A DNA stretch of 64,000 bases from Caldovatus aquaticus. GTDB lineage: Bacteria > Pseudomonadota > Alphaproteobacteria > Acetobacterales > Acetobacteraceae. Under the pieces are notes generated by a model. That model was not told the DNA's origin and ran no database searches. It saw only the letters and a program-made list of their open reading frames with translations. Every line of letters begins with the position of its first letter. Position 1 is the stretch's first letter. The translations under genes and the position numbers were made by a program. Of this stretch, positions 28,244-38,225 are shown piece by piece. The stretch covers positions 1 to 64,000 of the forward strand of contig NZ_JAHZUY010000014.1 of NCBI RefSeq assembly GCF_019458025.1, written 5' to 3'.

Positions 28244-29488
28244 TCAGATCCCGGCCGGGCCCGGCGGGGCGGCCGGCTCCACCAGCCGCGGCGCGCCCGA
28301 GCCGTCGAAGGTGAAGACGGCGAGGCCGCGCGCCGTCTGCCCGCCGGGCAGCAGCCGGATCGGCCCGTCGGCGCCGAGGAACAGCTCGCCGGAGCCGAGC
28401 ATCGGCGCCCCCCCGCCGCGGCCGCCGGCGACCGCCCGCGCGGCGATGCCGGCGGCGTCGTAGGCGACCGAGGCGAGGCGCGAGGGGGCCTCGTCGAAGG
28501 CCGCCTGGTAGCGCGCGACGAAGCCCGCCCGCGCCGCCGGGTCCGGCGCGGCGAACATCGCCCCCGCGAGCGCCGGATCCCGCGCCAGCGTCTCGTCCCC
28601 GAGCCACAGCGCGTGGCCGAGCAGGCGCGGCGGCGCGGCGAAGCCGGCGCCGGCGATCGCCGCGGCGGCCTGGCGGGCGCGCTCGCCGCTGTCGCCGACC
28701 AGCACCGCATCCAGCGCGCCGCCGGCGGCGTCGTGGAGCTGGCGCGCCGCGACGGCCAGGTCGCCGCGCGGCGCGTGCATCACCGCCACCGGCGGCGGCA
28801 GGGCGAGCTCCGCGGCCGCGGCGCGCGCGGACTGGGCGAGGCGGCGGCCGAACTCGTTCTCCGGCGCGAGCACGCCGATCCGCCGCGCGCCGCCGCCGGC
28901 GGCCGCCTCCATCACCCGGCGGACCTGCTGCTGCGGGGTGATGCCGAGCGTCCAGACGCCGGGCCCCGCCTGCGCCGCGTCGTTGGTCAGCGCCAGCATC
29001 GGCACGCCGGCGGCGCGCGCGGTGCCGGCCGCGGCGGAGGTCTCGCTCGCGGTCAGCGGCCCGACGAGGACGCGCGCCCCGCCCGCCACCGCCGCGCGGG
29101 CCGCTCCGGCGGCGCCGGCCGGGCTGCCGCCGGTGTCGTAGGGGACGAACTCGACGCTCCGGTCGGCCTGCTCGAACAAGGCGAGCTGCGCGGCGTTGAG
29201 CATCGCCCGCCCGAGCTGGGCGTTGCCGCCCGAGAGCGGCAGCAGCAGCGCGACGCGGCTGCGCGGCACCTCCGCCGGGCCCGGCGCGCCGAAGGGCGGG
29301 AAGCCGCCGAAGGGGCGCGGCGGGGCTTGCGGTGCGCAGGCGGCGAGGGCGAGAAGCGAGGCCAGCAGGACACGCCGCGCCGGCCCTCCGGCGCGGCACG
29401 GCAGCGCGGGGAGGGCCGGACGTGGCCGCGGCAGCAGCGGGCGGAGAAGACGAAGCGGGCGGCGAGGCAACGCGGCGATCGGGGACAA
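28244..29488 (-). CDS. LpoA-like penicillin-binding protein activator lipoprotein
   Basis: About 414 residues: a lipoprotein signal (RRVLLASLLALAACA, lipobox Cys) followed by a periplasmic-binding-protein fold (VALLLPLSGGNAQLGRAML, VLVGPLTASETSAAAG, RIGVLAPENEFGRRL). It matches the LppC/LpoA C-terminal domain that activates bifunctional PBPs in peptidoglycan synthesis. The start is uncertain: a TTG at 29488 fits a signal peptide, and no ATG is in place. Its 5' end overlaps the divergent rsmI start. The rsmI–lpoA divergence is also found in enterobacteria. Confidence 0.82.
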   Translation of the reverse strand: MSPIAALPRRPLRLLRPLLPRPRPALPALPCRAGGPARRVLLASLLALAACAPQAPPRPFGGFPPFGAPGPAEVPRSRVALLLPLSGGNAQLGRAMLNAAQLALFEQADRSVEFVPYDTGGSPAGAAGAARAAVAGGARVLVGPLTASETSAAAGTARAAGVPMLALTNDAAQAGPGVWTLGITPQQQVRRVMEAAAGGGARRIGVLAPENEFGRRLAQSARAAAAELALPPPVAVMHAPRGDLAVAARQLHDAAGGALDAVLVGDSGERARQAAAAIAGAGFAAPPRLLGHALWLGDETLARDPALAGAMFAAPDPAARAGFVARYQAAFDEAPSRLASVAYDAAGIAARAVAGGRGGGAPMLGSGELFLGADGPIRLLPGGQTARGLAVFTFDGSGAPRLVEPAAPPGPAGI

Positions 29489-30363
29489 ACGGGCCTCCTC
29501 CGGGGCTGCTGACGCTGGTGGCGACACCGATCGGCAATCTCGGCGACCTCTCGCCCCGGGCGCTGGAGGCGTTGCGGAGCGCCGACGCGGTGCTGTGCGA
29601 GGATACCAGGGTCACGGGCGCCCTGCTGGCAAGGCATGGCGTGTCCGTGCCCCTCGTCCCCTTGCACGAACACAACGAGGCGGCGCAAGTGCCGAGGGTG
29701 ATCGGGCGCCTGGCGGCCGGGGAGAAGCTGGCGCTCGCCTCCGACGCCGGCACGCCGCTGATGAGCGACCCGGGGTATCGGCTGGTGCGCGCGGCGATCG
29801 CGGCCGGGCTGCCGGTGACCGCGGTGCCGGGGCCGAACGCCGCGGTGATGGCGGTGACGCTCTCCGGTCTGCCGCCGCACCCCTTCCTGTTCGTCGGCTT
29901 CCTGCCGGCGCGGGCGGCGGCGCGGGCGGCCGAGCTCGGCGGGCTGCGCGCGGCGGAGCGGGCGGGGCTGCGCGCGACGCTGGTGTTCTACGAGGCGCCG
30001 CACCGCCTAGCCGAGGCGCTGGCGGCGATGGCGGAGGCGCTGGGCGGCGACCGCCCGGCGGCGGTGGCGCGGGAGCTGACCAAGCGCTTCGAGGAGGTGC
30101 GGCGGGGGAGCCTCGCCGAGCTCGCCGCCTGGTACGCGCGCCACGAGGCGCGCGGCGAGGTGGTGGTGGTGGTCGGCCCGCCCGCGCCGGAGGCGCCGGC
30201 GGGGGAGGCGGAGCTCGACGCACGGCTGCGCGAGGCGCTGGCGGCAGGGATAAGCGTGCGCGACGCGGCGGCGGCGGTCGCCGCGGCGACCGGCGCGGCG
30301 CGCAAGGCCGTGTACCGGCGGGCGCTCGAGATCGCGCGCGCGGCGGCGGGCAAGGCGGGCTGA
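29422..30363 (+). CDS. rsmI: 16S rRNA (cytidine1402-2'-O)-methyltransferase
   Basis: A 313-residue SAM-dependent tetrapyrrole-methylase-fold enzyme that 2'-O-methylates C1402 in the decoding centre. Signatures are VATPIGNLGDL, LCEDTRVTGALL, SDAGTPLMSDPGYRLV and VPGPNAAVMAVTLSGLP, with a C-terminal helical domain. The GTG at 29422 has GGGGAGGG 6 nt upstream and is the best start, although it adds about 28 residues before the fold. It diverges from the LpoA-like gene with about 67 nt of 5' overlap. The usual downstream yraN is absent. Confidence 0.92.
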   Translation: MAAAAAGGEDEAGGEATRRSGTNGPPPGLLTLVATPIGNLGDLSPRALEALRSADAVLCEDTRVTGALLARHGVSVPLVPLHEHNEAAQVPRVIGRLAAGEKLALASDAGTPLMSDPGYRLVRAAIAAGLPVTAVPGPNAAVMAVTLSGLPPHPFLFVGFLPARAAARAAELGGLRAAERAGLRATLVFYEAPHRLAEALAAMAEALGGDRPAAVARELTKRFEEVRRGSLAELAAWYARHEARGEVVVVVGPPAPEAPAGEAELDARLREALAAGISVRDAAAAVAAATGAARKAVYRRALEIARAAAGKAG

Positions 30364-30411
30364 GGGCGGCCCGGCCGGCGCCTGGCGCCCGTCCCCCGCC
30401 CGGGCGCCGCG

Positions 30412-31392
30412 TCACTCGGCCGTCGCGCCGGAGGCGCGCACCAGCGGGCCCCAGGCCGCGATCTCGGCGCCGATGAAGGCCTCCGCCTCGGCGAGGAAGA
30501 GCCGGCCCGGCCGGGCGGCGGTCTCGGCGTAGCGCCGCGCCACGGCGGGCGCCGCCATCGCCTCGCGCAGCGCCGCGGCGAGGCGCTCGAGGACCGGGCG
30601 CGGCGTGCCGGCCGGGGCGGCGAGCCCGGCCCAGCCGTCGGCGACCACCTCGGGGAGGCCGAGCTCGGCGAAGGTCGGGATCCCGGGGAAGTCGGCGACG
30701 CGCGCGCCGGCGGTGACGGCGAGCGGGCGCAGCGCCCCGGCGCGGATGTTGGCCGCGGCCGAGGTCAGGCTGTCGATCACCGCCGGGACGACGCCGGCGA
30801 TCGCGTCCGTCGCCGCCTGCGCGCCGCTGCGGTAGGGCACGGGCTGCAGCGCGATCCCCGCCGCCCGGGCGAGGCGGAGCCCGACCAGGTGCGGCAGCGA
30901 GCCCACCCCGCCGTGCGCGTAGGCGAGGCCCGGCGGGATGCGGGCACGGGCGATGAAGTCGGCCAGCGTCGCGTCCGGCTCGCGCGGGTTGACCAGCAGC
31001 AGGTAGGGCGTGCCCAGCATCAGGCCGATGTGGGCGAAGCTCCTCAGCGCGTGCCAGCCGAGCCGCTGCTCGCCGTAGAGCGCCGGCGCGACCGCGAGGC
31101 CGCTGACGGTCGAGACGAGCAGCGTGTAGCCGTCCGGCGCGGCGCGGGCGACGAGGCCGGTGCCGAGGGTGGCGCCGGCGCCGGGGCGGTTCTCGACGAC
31201 GATCGCCTGGCCGAGGCGGCGGCCCATCTCCTCCGCAACCAGGCGGGCGATGAGGTCGGTGCTGCCGCCGGCGCCGAAGGGGACGATCAGGCGGATCGGG
31301 CCGCCCTGCGGCCAGGGCGGCCCCTGCGCGCGGGCGGCGGGGACGGCGGCGAGGGCGGCGGCCAGCGCGCCGCGCCGCGCAAGGGCCGGCAC
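30412..31392 (-). CDS. Bug/TctC-family periplasmic solute receptor
   Basis: A 326-residue tripartite-tricarboxylate-type receptor. A signal peptide ends AARAQ, then the family landmarks IRLIVPFGAGGSTDLIARLV, ENRPGAGATLGTGLVARA, PDGYTLL and DFPGIPTFAELGLPEV appear. No TctA/TctB membrane genes are near, as is usual for the many orphan Bug receptors in these bacteria. The GTG start at 31392 lies 8 nt after the stop of the amino-acid receptor gene, so the two share a transcript. The ligand is unknown. Confidence 0.88.
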   Translation of the reverse strand: MPALARRGALAAALAAVPAARAQGPPWPQGGPIRLIVPFGAGGSTDLIARLVAEEMGRRLGQAIVVENRPGAGATLGTGLVARAAPDGYTLLVSTVSGLAVAPALYGEQRLGWHALRSFAHIGLMLGTPYLLLVNPREPDATLADFIARARIPPGLAYAHGGVGSLPHLVGLRLARAAGIALQPVPYRSGAQAATDAIAGVVPAVIDSLTSAAANIRAGALRPLAVTAGARVADFPGIPTFAELGLPEVVADGWAGLAAPAGTPRPVLERLAAALREAMAAPAVARRYAETAARPGRLFLAEAEAFIGAEIAAWGPLVRASGATAE

Positions 31393-31400
31393 GGCGGGAC

Positions 31401-32474
31401 TCAGCGCAGCGGCAGCGCGTATTGCAGCCCGCCGCGGGTCCAGAGGTCGTTCAGCCCGCGCTCCAGCCCGATCGGCGATTGCTTGCCGAGGGTGCGCTCG
31501 AACACCTCGCCGTAGTTCCCGACCTGGCGGATGATCTGGTAGGCCCAGTCCTCGCCGACGCCGAGGGCGCGGCCGAAGCCCGGGACGACGCCGAGGAAGC
31601 GCTGGATGTTCGGGTCCTGGCTGGTGCGGCGCAGCTCCTCGACATTGGCGCGGGTGATGCCGAGCTCCTCGGCCTCGACCATGGCGAAGTGCACCCACTG
31701 CACGAGGTCGCGCCACTGCTCGTCGCCGTGGCGCACCATCGGGCCGAGCGGCTCCTTGCTGATGCGCTCGGGCAGGATGACGTGGTCCTCCGGGCGGCCG
31801 CTCACCGCCGAGACGCGCAGCGCGGCGAGCTGCGAGGCGTCGGTGGTGACCGCGTCGCAGCGCCCGGCGTTGTAGGCCGGCAGCATCTCCTCGAAGGTGC
31901 CGCTGACCACGGGGTTGATGCGGATGCGCTCGCGCCGGGCGAAGTCGGCGAGGTTCAGCTCCGAGGTCGAGCCGGCGACGACGCAGACGCTCGCGCCGTC
32001 GAGCTGGCGCGCGCTGGTGACGCCGGCGGCGCGGCGGACCATGAAGCCCTGGCCGTCGTAGAAGTTCACCCCGGCGAAGTTGAAGCCGAGATTGGTGTCG
32101 CGCGTCAGGGTCTGGGTGACGTTGCGCGCGAGCACGTCCACCTCGCCCGACTGCAGCGCGACGAAGCGGGTCTGGTGGGTGGTGGGGACGAAGCGGACCC
32201 TGCTCGCGTCGCCGAACATCGCCGCGGCGATGGCGCGGCAGTATTCGGCGTCCAGCCCCTGGTAGGTGCCGCGGGCGTCGGGGGCGGAGAAGCCGGCGAC
32301 GCCGGTGTTGACGCCGCAGATCACCTGGCCGCGGGCCTTCACCGCGTCGAAGGTCTGGCCCGCGGCGGCGGGCGAGGGCGCGGCGAAGGCGCCGGCGACG
32401 GCCAGCGCGGCGGCGGTGACGAGGCCGGCGGCGGAGCGGCGGCGGAGCGGCGGGCGGGGACGGGTTCGGTGCAT
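31401..32474 (-). CDS. amino-acid ABC transporter substrate-binding protein (AapJ-like)
   Basis: A 357-residue periplasmic binding protein of family 3. The signal peptide ends about residue 39. The mature part starts FDAVKARGQVICGVNTGVAGF and carries GLDAEYCRAIAAAMFGD, RFVALQSGEVDVLARNVT and GKQSPIGLERGLNDLWTRGG. These match the general L-amino-acid receptor AapJ. The usual aapQMP permease and ATPase genes are missing here, so it must use a transporter encoded elsewhere or act as an orphan. Confidence 0.9.
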   Translation of the reverse strand: MHRTRPRPPLRRRSAAGLVTAAALAVAGAFAAPSPAAAGQTFDAVKARGQVICGVNTGVAGFSAPDARGTYQGLDAEYCRAIAAAMFGDASRVRFVPTTHQTRFVALQSGEVDVLARNVTQTLTRDTNLGFNFAGVNFYDGQGFMVRRAAGVTSARQLDGASVCVVAGSTSELNLADFARRERIRINPVVSGTFEEMLPAYNAGRCDAVTTDASQLAALRVSAVSGRPEDHVILPERISKEPLGPMVRHGDEQWRDLVQWVHFAMVEAEELGITRANVEELRRTSQDPNIQRFLGVVPGFGRALGVGEDWAYQIIRQVGNYGEVFERTLGKQSPIGLERGLNDLWTRGGLQYALPLR

Positions 32475-32573
32475 GGGAGGCTCTCCTCGACCGCGCCGGA
32501 GCCTAGAGCCTCCCGCTTGCGGGGCGCCAGACCCTCAACGAGAAGTAGAAGAACCACGGACAAATACCTGCTT

Positions 32574-32600
32574 CACGGAACCGTGATCGCTGTGCGATCA
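32574..32600. promoter_or_regulatory. two overlapping inverted repeats before a small ORF
   Basis: CACGG-AA-CCGTG (32574–32585) and TGATCGC-TGT-GCGATCA (32584–32600) are both perfect. They overlap by 2 nt in an unusually A/T-rich gap between the amino-acid receptor gene (minus) and the small gene at 32628 (plus). They could be operators for either gene or a stem pair in the leader of the small gene. Confidence 0.45.
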
Positions 32601-32627
32601 TGAACCCATGCACTCGGGAGTTGAATC

Positions 32628-32855
32628 ATGAGCGCCTCGATCGCCCTGGATAAGCGGCGGGCCAGGCAGGTGGACCGCTCGGCGCTGCTGCTGATGCTGT
32701 CCTACATCGAGGCCGAATGCCGCCGGATCGGCGCGACCGCCGCCGCGGACCACGCGGCGCTGGCGGCCGCGCTGGTGCCCCCGGGGAACGGCGGGCGGGG
32801 GAGGACGGCGGCGACCGCCGCCCCGCGGCGGAGGGCGCGTGGCCGCCTGCATTGA
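32628..32855 (+). CDS. small hypothetical protein
   Basis: A 75-residue protein. The first 50 residues form a plausible helical pair (LLLMLSYIEAECRRIGATAAADHAALAAAL) of a kind seen in small uncharacterised alphaproteobacterial proteins. The C-terminus is low-complexity basic. The ATG lies 27 nt after the inverted repeats. Coding status is moderately supported by the A/T-rich upstream region. Confidence 0.5.
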   Translation: MSASIALDKRRARQVDRSALLLMLSYIEAECRRIGATAAADHAALAAALVPPGNGGRGRTAATAAPRRRARGRLH

Positions 32856-32921
32856 CCCTCGCGCCGCCGGGCCGGGCGGGGGCCCGGCCGGTGAGGCCGG
32901 CGCCCCTGTCCGCCCCGCGGC

Positions 32922-33593
32922 TCATCCCGGCCCCGGGGCTTCCCCCGGCCGGGCCTGGCGCAGCAGGAACAGGGCCTGCTCGCCGAACAGGTTGGCGAGC
33001 CAGACGGACCGCGTCCACGGCGCCTTGAGCCCGCGTTCGTCCGCCGCCAGCCAGCGCTCGACCACATAGCCGTCGAGCCGGCAGAGGGCGAAGAAGTCGC
33101 GGATCGTGCAGGGGTGGATGTTGGGCGTCTCGTACCAGGGGCGGTCCCAGGTCTCGGTCTCCGGCATCCGGCCGCCGACGAGCAGGCGCCAGCGCACCTG
33201 CCAGTGGCCGAAATTGGGGAAGCTGACGATGGCGTGCCGGCCGATGCGCAGCATCTGCCGCAGCACCTCGCGCGGCCGCTCCACCGCCTGCAGGGTGCGG
33301 GAGAGGACGACGTAGTCGAAGGCGCCGTCGGGGTAGAAGGCGAGGTCGGTGTCGGCGTCGCCGTGGATCACCGCGAGCCCCGCGGCGACGGCGCGGGTGG
33401 CGAGCGCCATGTCGATCTCGATGCCGCGGGCGTCGGCCCCCTTCTCGCGCGTCAGGTGCTCGATCAGGGTGCCGTCGCCGCAGCCGATGTCGAGCACGCG
33501 CGCGCCCGCGGGGATCATCTCCGCGATCAGGCGGAGGTCGAGGCGCATGTTCTTGGCGACGTAGCGGATGTCGGGGGGCGGGGCTTCGGGCAT
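32922..33593 (-). CDS. metW: methionine biosynthesis protein MetW
   Basis: A 223-residue SAM-methyltransferase-fold protein. It shows GARVLDIGCGDGTLIEHL (motif I), RGIEIDMALATRAVAAGLAVIHGDADTDL, FPNFGHWQVRWRLLVGGRMP and PWYETPNIHPCTIRDF, all typical of MetW. MetW pairs with MetX and stimulates or stabilises homoserine acylation; its own reaction is not settled. It lies 113 nt downstream of metX on the same strand, with a partial repeat copy in the gap. Confidence 0.92.
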   Translation of the reverse strand: MPEAPPPDIRYVAKNMRLDLRLIAEMIPAGARVLDIGCGDGTLIEHLTREKGADARGIEIDMALATRAVAAGLAVIHGDADTDLAFYPDGAFDYVVLSRTLQAVERPREVLRQMLRIGRHAIVSFPNFGHWQVRWRLLVGGRMPETETWDRPWYETPNIHPCTIRDFFALCRLDGYVVERWLAADERGLKAPWTRSVWLANLFGEQALFLLRQARPGEAPGPG

Positions 33594-33629
33594 CGGGCGC
33601 CTGCGGGCGACGGGCCGCCTCCCTTAAGG

Positions 33630-33650
33630 CAGATCGCGGACGGCCGGAAG
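33630..33650 (+). repeat. dispersed intergenic repeat, partial copy C
   Basis: The core AGATCGCGGACGGCCGGAA matches the head of the other copies; the rest is too divergent to align by eye. It lies between metX and metW. Confidence 0.45.
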
Positions 33651-33706
33651 CGGCCCTGCCCTCGCGCGCGCCGGCGCCGCGGCGCCGCCGGGCCGCGGGC
33701 GCGGCC

Positions 33707-34861
<1,155 letters not shown>

Positions 34862-34872
34862 GGCGGGCCGCA

Positions 34873-34901
34873 GCAATAGGGCGCGCCCCGCGGAGGGGCA
34901 A
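34873..34901 (-). promoter_or_regulatory. metX promoter
   Basis: On the minus strand TTGCCC (34901–34896), a 17-nt spacer and TATTGC (34878–34873). Transcription would start within about 5–8 nt of the metX ATG. The GCAGCAATAG block is the reverse complement of the matching block in the divergent promoter. Confidence 0.6.
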
Positions 34902-34953
34902 GGAAAGGCGGCGCGGCGCGCGCCCGGCCGGGCGGGTGCCCGGCGGGCCCGGC

Positions 34954-34982
34954 TTGGCGGGCGGCGCGGCGGCGTCTATTGC
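34954..34982 (+). promoter_or_regulatory. promoter of the chorismate mutase–hisC–tyrA operon
   Basis: TTGGCG (34954–34959), a 17-nt spacer and TATTGC (34977–34982), about 24 nt before the ATG at 35006. It mirrors the metX promoter; the two –10 blocks form a 10-bp inverted repeat (CTATTGCTGC). Confidence 0.6.
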
Positions 34983-35005
34983 TGCCCGCCCATTCCGCGC
35001 GCGCG

Positions 35006-35923
35006 ATGTCACAGAGCCGATCACCCGAGTCCCCCGCCGCCGTCGCCCGGGCGGCGCCCGCGGTCCCGCCGGCCTCCGCCTCGCGGGAGCCGCCGTCCGC
35101 CCTCGATCTCGCCGCCCTCCGCGCCGAGCTCGACGCGCTCGACGACGCCCTGCACGACCTGCTGATGCGCCGCTTCGCCCTGGTCGGCCGGCTGGCGGAG
35201 AGCCGCGCCAAGGGCGACGGCCCGGCGCTGCGCCCGGGGCGGGAGGCGCAGATCCTGCGCCGCCTGCTCGCGCGCCATGCCGGGCCGATGCCGGCCGCCG
35301 CCCTGGTGCGGCTCTGGCGCGAGATCCTCGCCGCCTCCACCGCCCTGCAGGGGCCGTTCTCGGTCGCCGTCTTCGCCCCCTCGGCCGGCTCGGGCCATGC
35401 GCGGCTCGCGCGCGAGCACTTCGGCGCCGCGACCCCGATCCGCCCCCTGCCCACGCCGGCGCAGGCGCTCGCCGCCGTCGCCGCCGGCGAGGCCTCGGTC
35501 GCCGTGCTGCCGGCCCCGGAGGAGGAGGACACCCCCGAGGCCGCCTGGTGGACCAAGCTCGATTCGCCCCGCACCCAGGTGGTCGCGCGCCTGCCCTTCT
35601 ACCGCCCGCGCTTCGTCGCGGGCGACCCGGAGGCGCTGGTCGTCTCCGTGCTGCCCGCCGATCCGACCGGGCGCGACCGCACGCTGATCCGGCTGGAGGC
35701 CGAGGCGGGGCAGAGCCGCGCGCGCCTCGCCGCCGCGCTCGCCGCCGCGGGGTTCGCGCCGCTCAGCCTGATGCTGCAGCGGGAGGGGGCGGCGACGCTG
35801 GCGCTCGCCGAGGTGGAGGGCTACCTCGCCGGCGATGCCGGGGCGCTGGCGCGGCTCGCCGCGCTGCCCTTCGCGCGGGCGCAGCTCCTCGGCGCCTACG
35901 CCGTGCCCGAGACCGGAGAGTGA
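35006..35923 (+). CDS. chorismate mutase-domain protein
   Basis: A 305-residue protein. A Pro/Ala-rich leader of about 30 residues precedes an AroQ-type chorismate mutase domain (about 31–110; [33 protein letters not shown]). The C-terminal part (about 118–290) resembles a prephenate-dehydratase-like or ACT-type regulatory fold, but the dehydratase catalytic T-R-F motif is not seen. It should convert chorismate to prephenate for the TyrA and HisC encoded downstream. It ends 4 nt before hisC starts. Confidence 0.85.
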   Translation: MSQSRSPESPAAVARAAPAVPPASASREPPSALDLAALRAELDALDDALHDLLMRRFALVGRLAESRAKGDGPALRPGREAQILRRLLARHAGPMPAAALVRLWREILAASTALQGPFSVAVFAPSAGSGHARLAREHFGAATPIRPLPTPAQALAAVAAGEASVAVLPAPEEEDTPEAAWWTKLDSPRTQVVARLPFYRPRFVAGDPEALVVSVLPADPTGRDRTLIRLEAEAGQSRARLAAALAAAGFAPLSLMLQREGAATLALAEVEGYLAGDAGALARLAALPFARAQLLGAYAVPETGE

Positions 35924-35927
35924 CGCG

Positions 35928-37034
35928 ATGGCCGCGCCGAAGCCCCGCCCCTCGATCCTCGCCGTCGAGCCCTATGTCGGCGGCGAGGGGACGCTGCCGG
36001 GCGTGAACCGGGTGGTGAAGCTCTCCTCCAACGAGGGCGCCTTCGGCACCCCGCCCGGCGCGCAGGCGGCGATCGCGGCGATGGCGCGGGAGGCCCACCG
36101 CTACCCGGACGGCGGCGCGGAGGCGCTGCGCCAGGCGATCGGCGCCCGCTTCGGCCTCGACCCGGCGCGCATCGTGGTCGGCAACGGCTCGGACGAGCTG
36201 CTCGCCCTCCTGATCCTCGCCTATGGCGGCGAGGGGACCGAGCTGGTGATGTCCGCCCACGGCTTCCTGATGTACGAGATCACCGGCACCTGGGCCGGCT
36301 GCCGCGTCATCAAGGTGCCGGAGCGGAACCTGACCGCGGACGTGGACGCGATCCTCGCCGCCGTCGGGCCGCGCACCCGCCTCGTCATCCTCGCCAACCC
36401 CAACAACCCCACCGGGAGCCTGCTGCCGGCCGCCGAGGTGGCGCGGCTGCGCCAGGGCCTGCGCGAGGACGTGCTGCTGGTGCTGGATGCCGCCTACGCC
36501 GAGTACGTGACGCGGCCGGACTACGACCCCGGTGCCGCGCTGGTGGACGCCTCCGCGGCCGGCAACGTCGTGATGACGCGCACCTTCAGCAAGGTGTTCG
36601 GCCTCGGCGGCCTCCGGCTCGGCTGGGCCTACGCGCCGCCGGCGGTGGTGGACGTGCTGAACCGCGTGCGCGGGCCGTTCAACGTCAACGCCGCGGCGAT
36701 GGCGGCGGGCATCGCCGCGCTCGCCGAGCCGGGCTGGGTGGAGCGGAGCGTCGCCCACAACACGGAATGGCGGGCGCGGCTGAGCGAGGGGCTGCGCGCC
36801 GCCGGCATCACCGTCTGGCCGAGCGAGGGCAACTTCGTGCTGGCCGATTTCGGCGCCCCGGCGCGGGCGCGGGCGGCGGATGCGGCGCTGCGCGCGCGCG
36901 GCCTGATCGTGCGCGCGATGGGCGCCTACGGGCTGCCGGGGTGCCTGCGCATCACCGTCGGCACCGCCGAGGAGTGCACGATGGTGATCGAGGCGCTGAC
37001 CGCCTTCATGCGCGCCGGGCCCGGGCATGGCTGA
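35928..37034 (+). CDS. hisC: histidinol-phosphate / aromatic aminotransferase
   Basis: A 368-residue fold-type I PLP aminotransferase. Landmarks are [43 protein letters not shown], the Schiff-base Lys in [17 protein letters not shown], and the C-terminal Arg in [10 protein letters not shown]. The family acts on histidinol phosphate and often on aromatic 2-oxo acids. Placement between chorismate mutase and prephenate dehydrogenase suggests it also aminates aromatic precursors. Its stop overlaps the tyrA start by 8 nt. Confidence 0.9.
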   Translation: MAAPKPRPSILAVEPYVGGEGTLPGVNRVVKLSSNEGAFGTPPGAQAAIAAMAREAHRYPDGGAEALRQAIGARFGLDPARIVVGNGSDELLALLILAYGGEGTELVMSAHGFLMYEITGTWAGCRVIKVPERNLTADVDAILAAVGPRTRLVILANPNNPTGSLLPAAEVARLRQGLREDVLLVLDAAYAEYVTRPDYDPGAALVDASAAGNVVMTRTFSKVFGLGGLRLGWAYAPPAVVDVLNRVRGPFNVNAAAMAAGIAALAEPGWVERSVAHNTEWRARLSEGLRAAGITVWPSEGNFVLADFGAPARARAADAALRARGLIVRAMGAYGLPGCLRITVGTAEECTMVIEALTAFMRAGPGHG

Positions 37035-37914
37035 GCCGCTGTTCGAGCGCCTGTGCCTGATCGGCGTCGGGCTGATCGGCAGCTCGATCGCTCGCGTCGC
37101 CCGCGCCCGCGGCGACATCGCGCGCTGCGTGGTGGCGAGCGCGCGGACCGAGGCGACGCTCCGGCGGGTGCGCGAGCTCGGCATCGCCGACGAGGTGGAG
37201 GCCGACCCGGCGCGCGCCGTGCGGGGCGCCGACGGCGTGATCCTCTGCGTTCCGGTCGGCGTCTATACGCAGGTGATGGAGGCGATCGCGCCGCACCTCG
37301 CGCCGGGCTCCGTGCTGTCCGACGTCGGCTCGACCAAGGGCAGCGTGCTGCGCGACCTGCTGCCGCTCACGCCCTCGACGGTGCACCTGGTGCCGGCGCA
37401 TCCGCTGGCCGGCACCGAGCATTCCGGCCCCGACGCCGGCTTCGCCGAGCTGTTCCAGGGGCGCTACTGCATCCTGACGCCGCCGCCCGGCAGCGACCCG
37501 GTGGCGGTGGAGCGGATCGCCGAGCTGTGGCGCCGCTGCGGCAGCATCGTCGAGACGATGGACGCGGCGACGCACGACAAGGTGCTGGCGATCGTCTCCC
37601 ACCTGCCGCACCTGATCGCCTTCACCATCTGCGGCACCGCCGACGATCTCGCCCAGGAGACGCGCGAGGCGGTGCTGAAGTACGCAGCCTCCGGCTTCCG
37701 CGACTTCACGCGCATCGCCGCCTCGGACGTGGACATGTGGCGCGACATCTTCCTCAACAACCGCGAGGCGGTGCTGGAGATGCTGGCGCGCTTCACCGAG
37801 GACGCGCAGGCCTTCGGCCGCGCCATCCGCTGGGGGCAGGCGGAGTTCATCGAGGACCGCATCCGGCGGGGCCGCAAGATCCGGCGCGGGCTGATCGAGC
37901 GCAAGCAGGCCTGA
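37027..37914 (+). CDS. tyrA: prephenate/arogenate dehydrogenase
   Basis: A 295-residue NAD(P)-dependent enzyme of tyrosine synthesis. The Rossmann motif is [19 protein letters not shown]. The catalytic segment is [14 protein letters not shown] then [18 protein letters not shown]. The dimer domain includes [17 protein letters not shown] and [20 protein letters not shown]. No ACT domain follows, so feedback control must use another mode. Operon mate of hisC and chorismate mutase. Confidence 0.93.
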   Translation: MAEPLFERLCLIGVGLIGSSIARVARARGDIARCVVASARTEATLRRVRELGIADEVEADPARAVRGADGVILCVPVGVYTQVMEAIAPHLAPGSVLSDVGSTKGSVLRDLLPLTPSTVHLVPAHPLAGTEHSGPDAGFAELFQGRYCILTPPPGSDPVAVERIAELWRRCGSIVETMDAATHDKVLAIVSHLPHLIAFTICGTADDLAQETREAVLKYAASGFRDFTRIAASDVDMWRDIFLNNREAVLEMLARFTEDAQAFGRAIRWGQAEFIEDRIRRGRKIRRGLIERKQA

Positions 37915-38133
37915 GGGCCTTGCGCCGGGCCGGCCCGCGGCCGTCGCGCGCGGCGGGCGCGGCCCCGCGGTCCGTCCCTCCGGGCTCCCGGCCGCCGGGC
38001 CCCGGCGCCTCTGCGCCCGCCGCCGGCGTGGGGGAGGGGGAACCACGGGCCGCCGAGCCCGCCGGCCGGACCACGGCACGGGCCGGAGCCGCTCAACCGC
38101 TCACGATGGCAGGAGAACCGCCGGGTGGGGGCA

Positions 38134-38209
38134 TGGTGGAGCCAAGGGGAGTCGAACCCCTGACCTCGTGAATGCCATTCACGCGCTCTCCCAACTGAGC
38201 TATGGCCCC
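38134..38209 (-). tRNA. tRNA-Ala (anticodon GGC)
   Basis: A 76-nt cloverleaf on the minus strand with encoded CCA. The acceptor stem is GGGGCCA paired to TGGCTCC with one G·U pair, the D arm is TAGCTCAGTTGGGAGAGC, the anticodon loop is ATGGCAT, and the T arm is GGGGTTCGACTCCCC. The GGC anticodon reads GCC, one of the commonest codons in a genome this GC-rich. Confidence 0.97.
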
Positions 38210-38225
38210 CCGGGAAGCGGGCGGC

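Noticed and set aside
34862-35005. SAM-II-type riboswitch upstream of metX
   Set aside because: The distance from promoter to ATG is a few nucleotides and none of the conserved riboswitch bases are visible.
37915-38133. Additional RNA gene or terminator between tyrA and the tRNA
   Set aside because: The stretch is GC-rich with weak, overlapping inverted repeats and no T-tract; no cloverleaf or promoter could be built.
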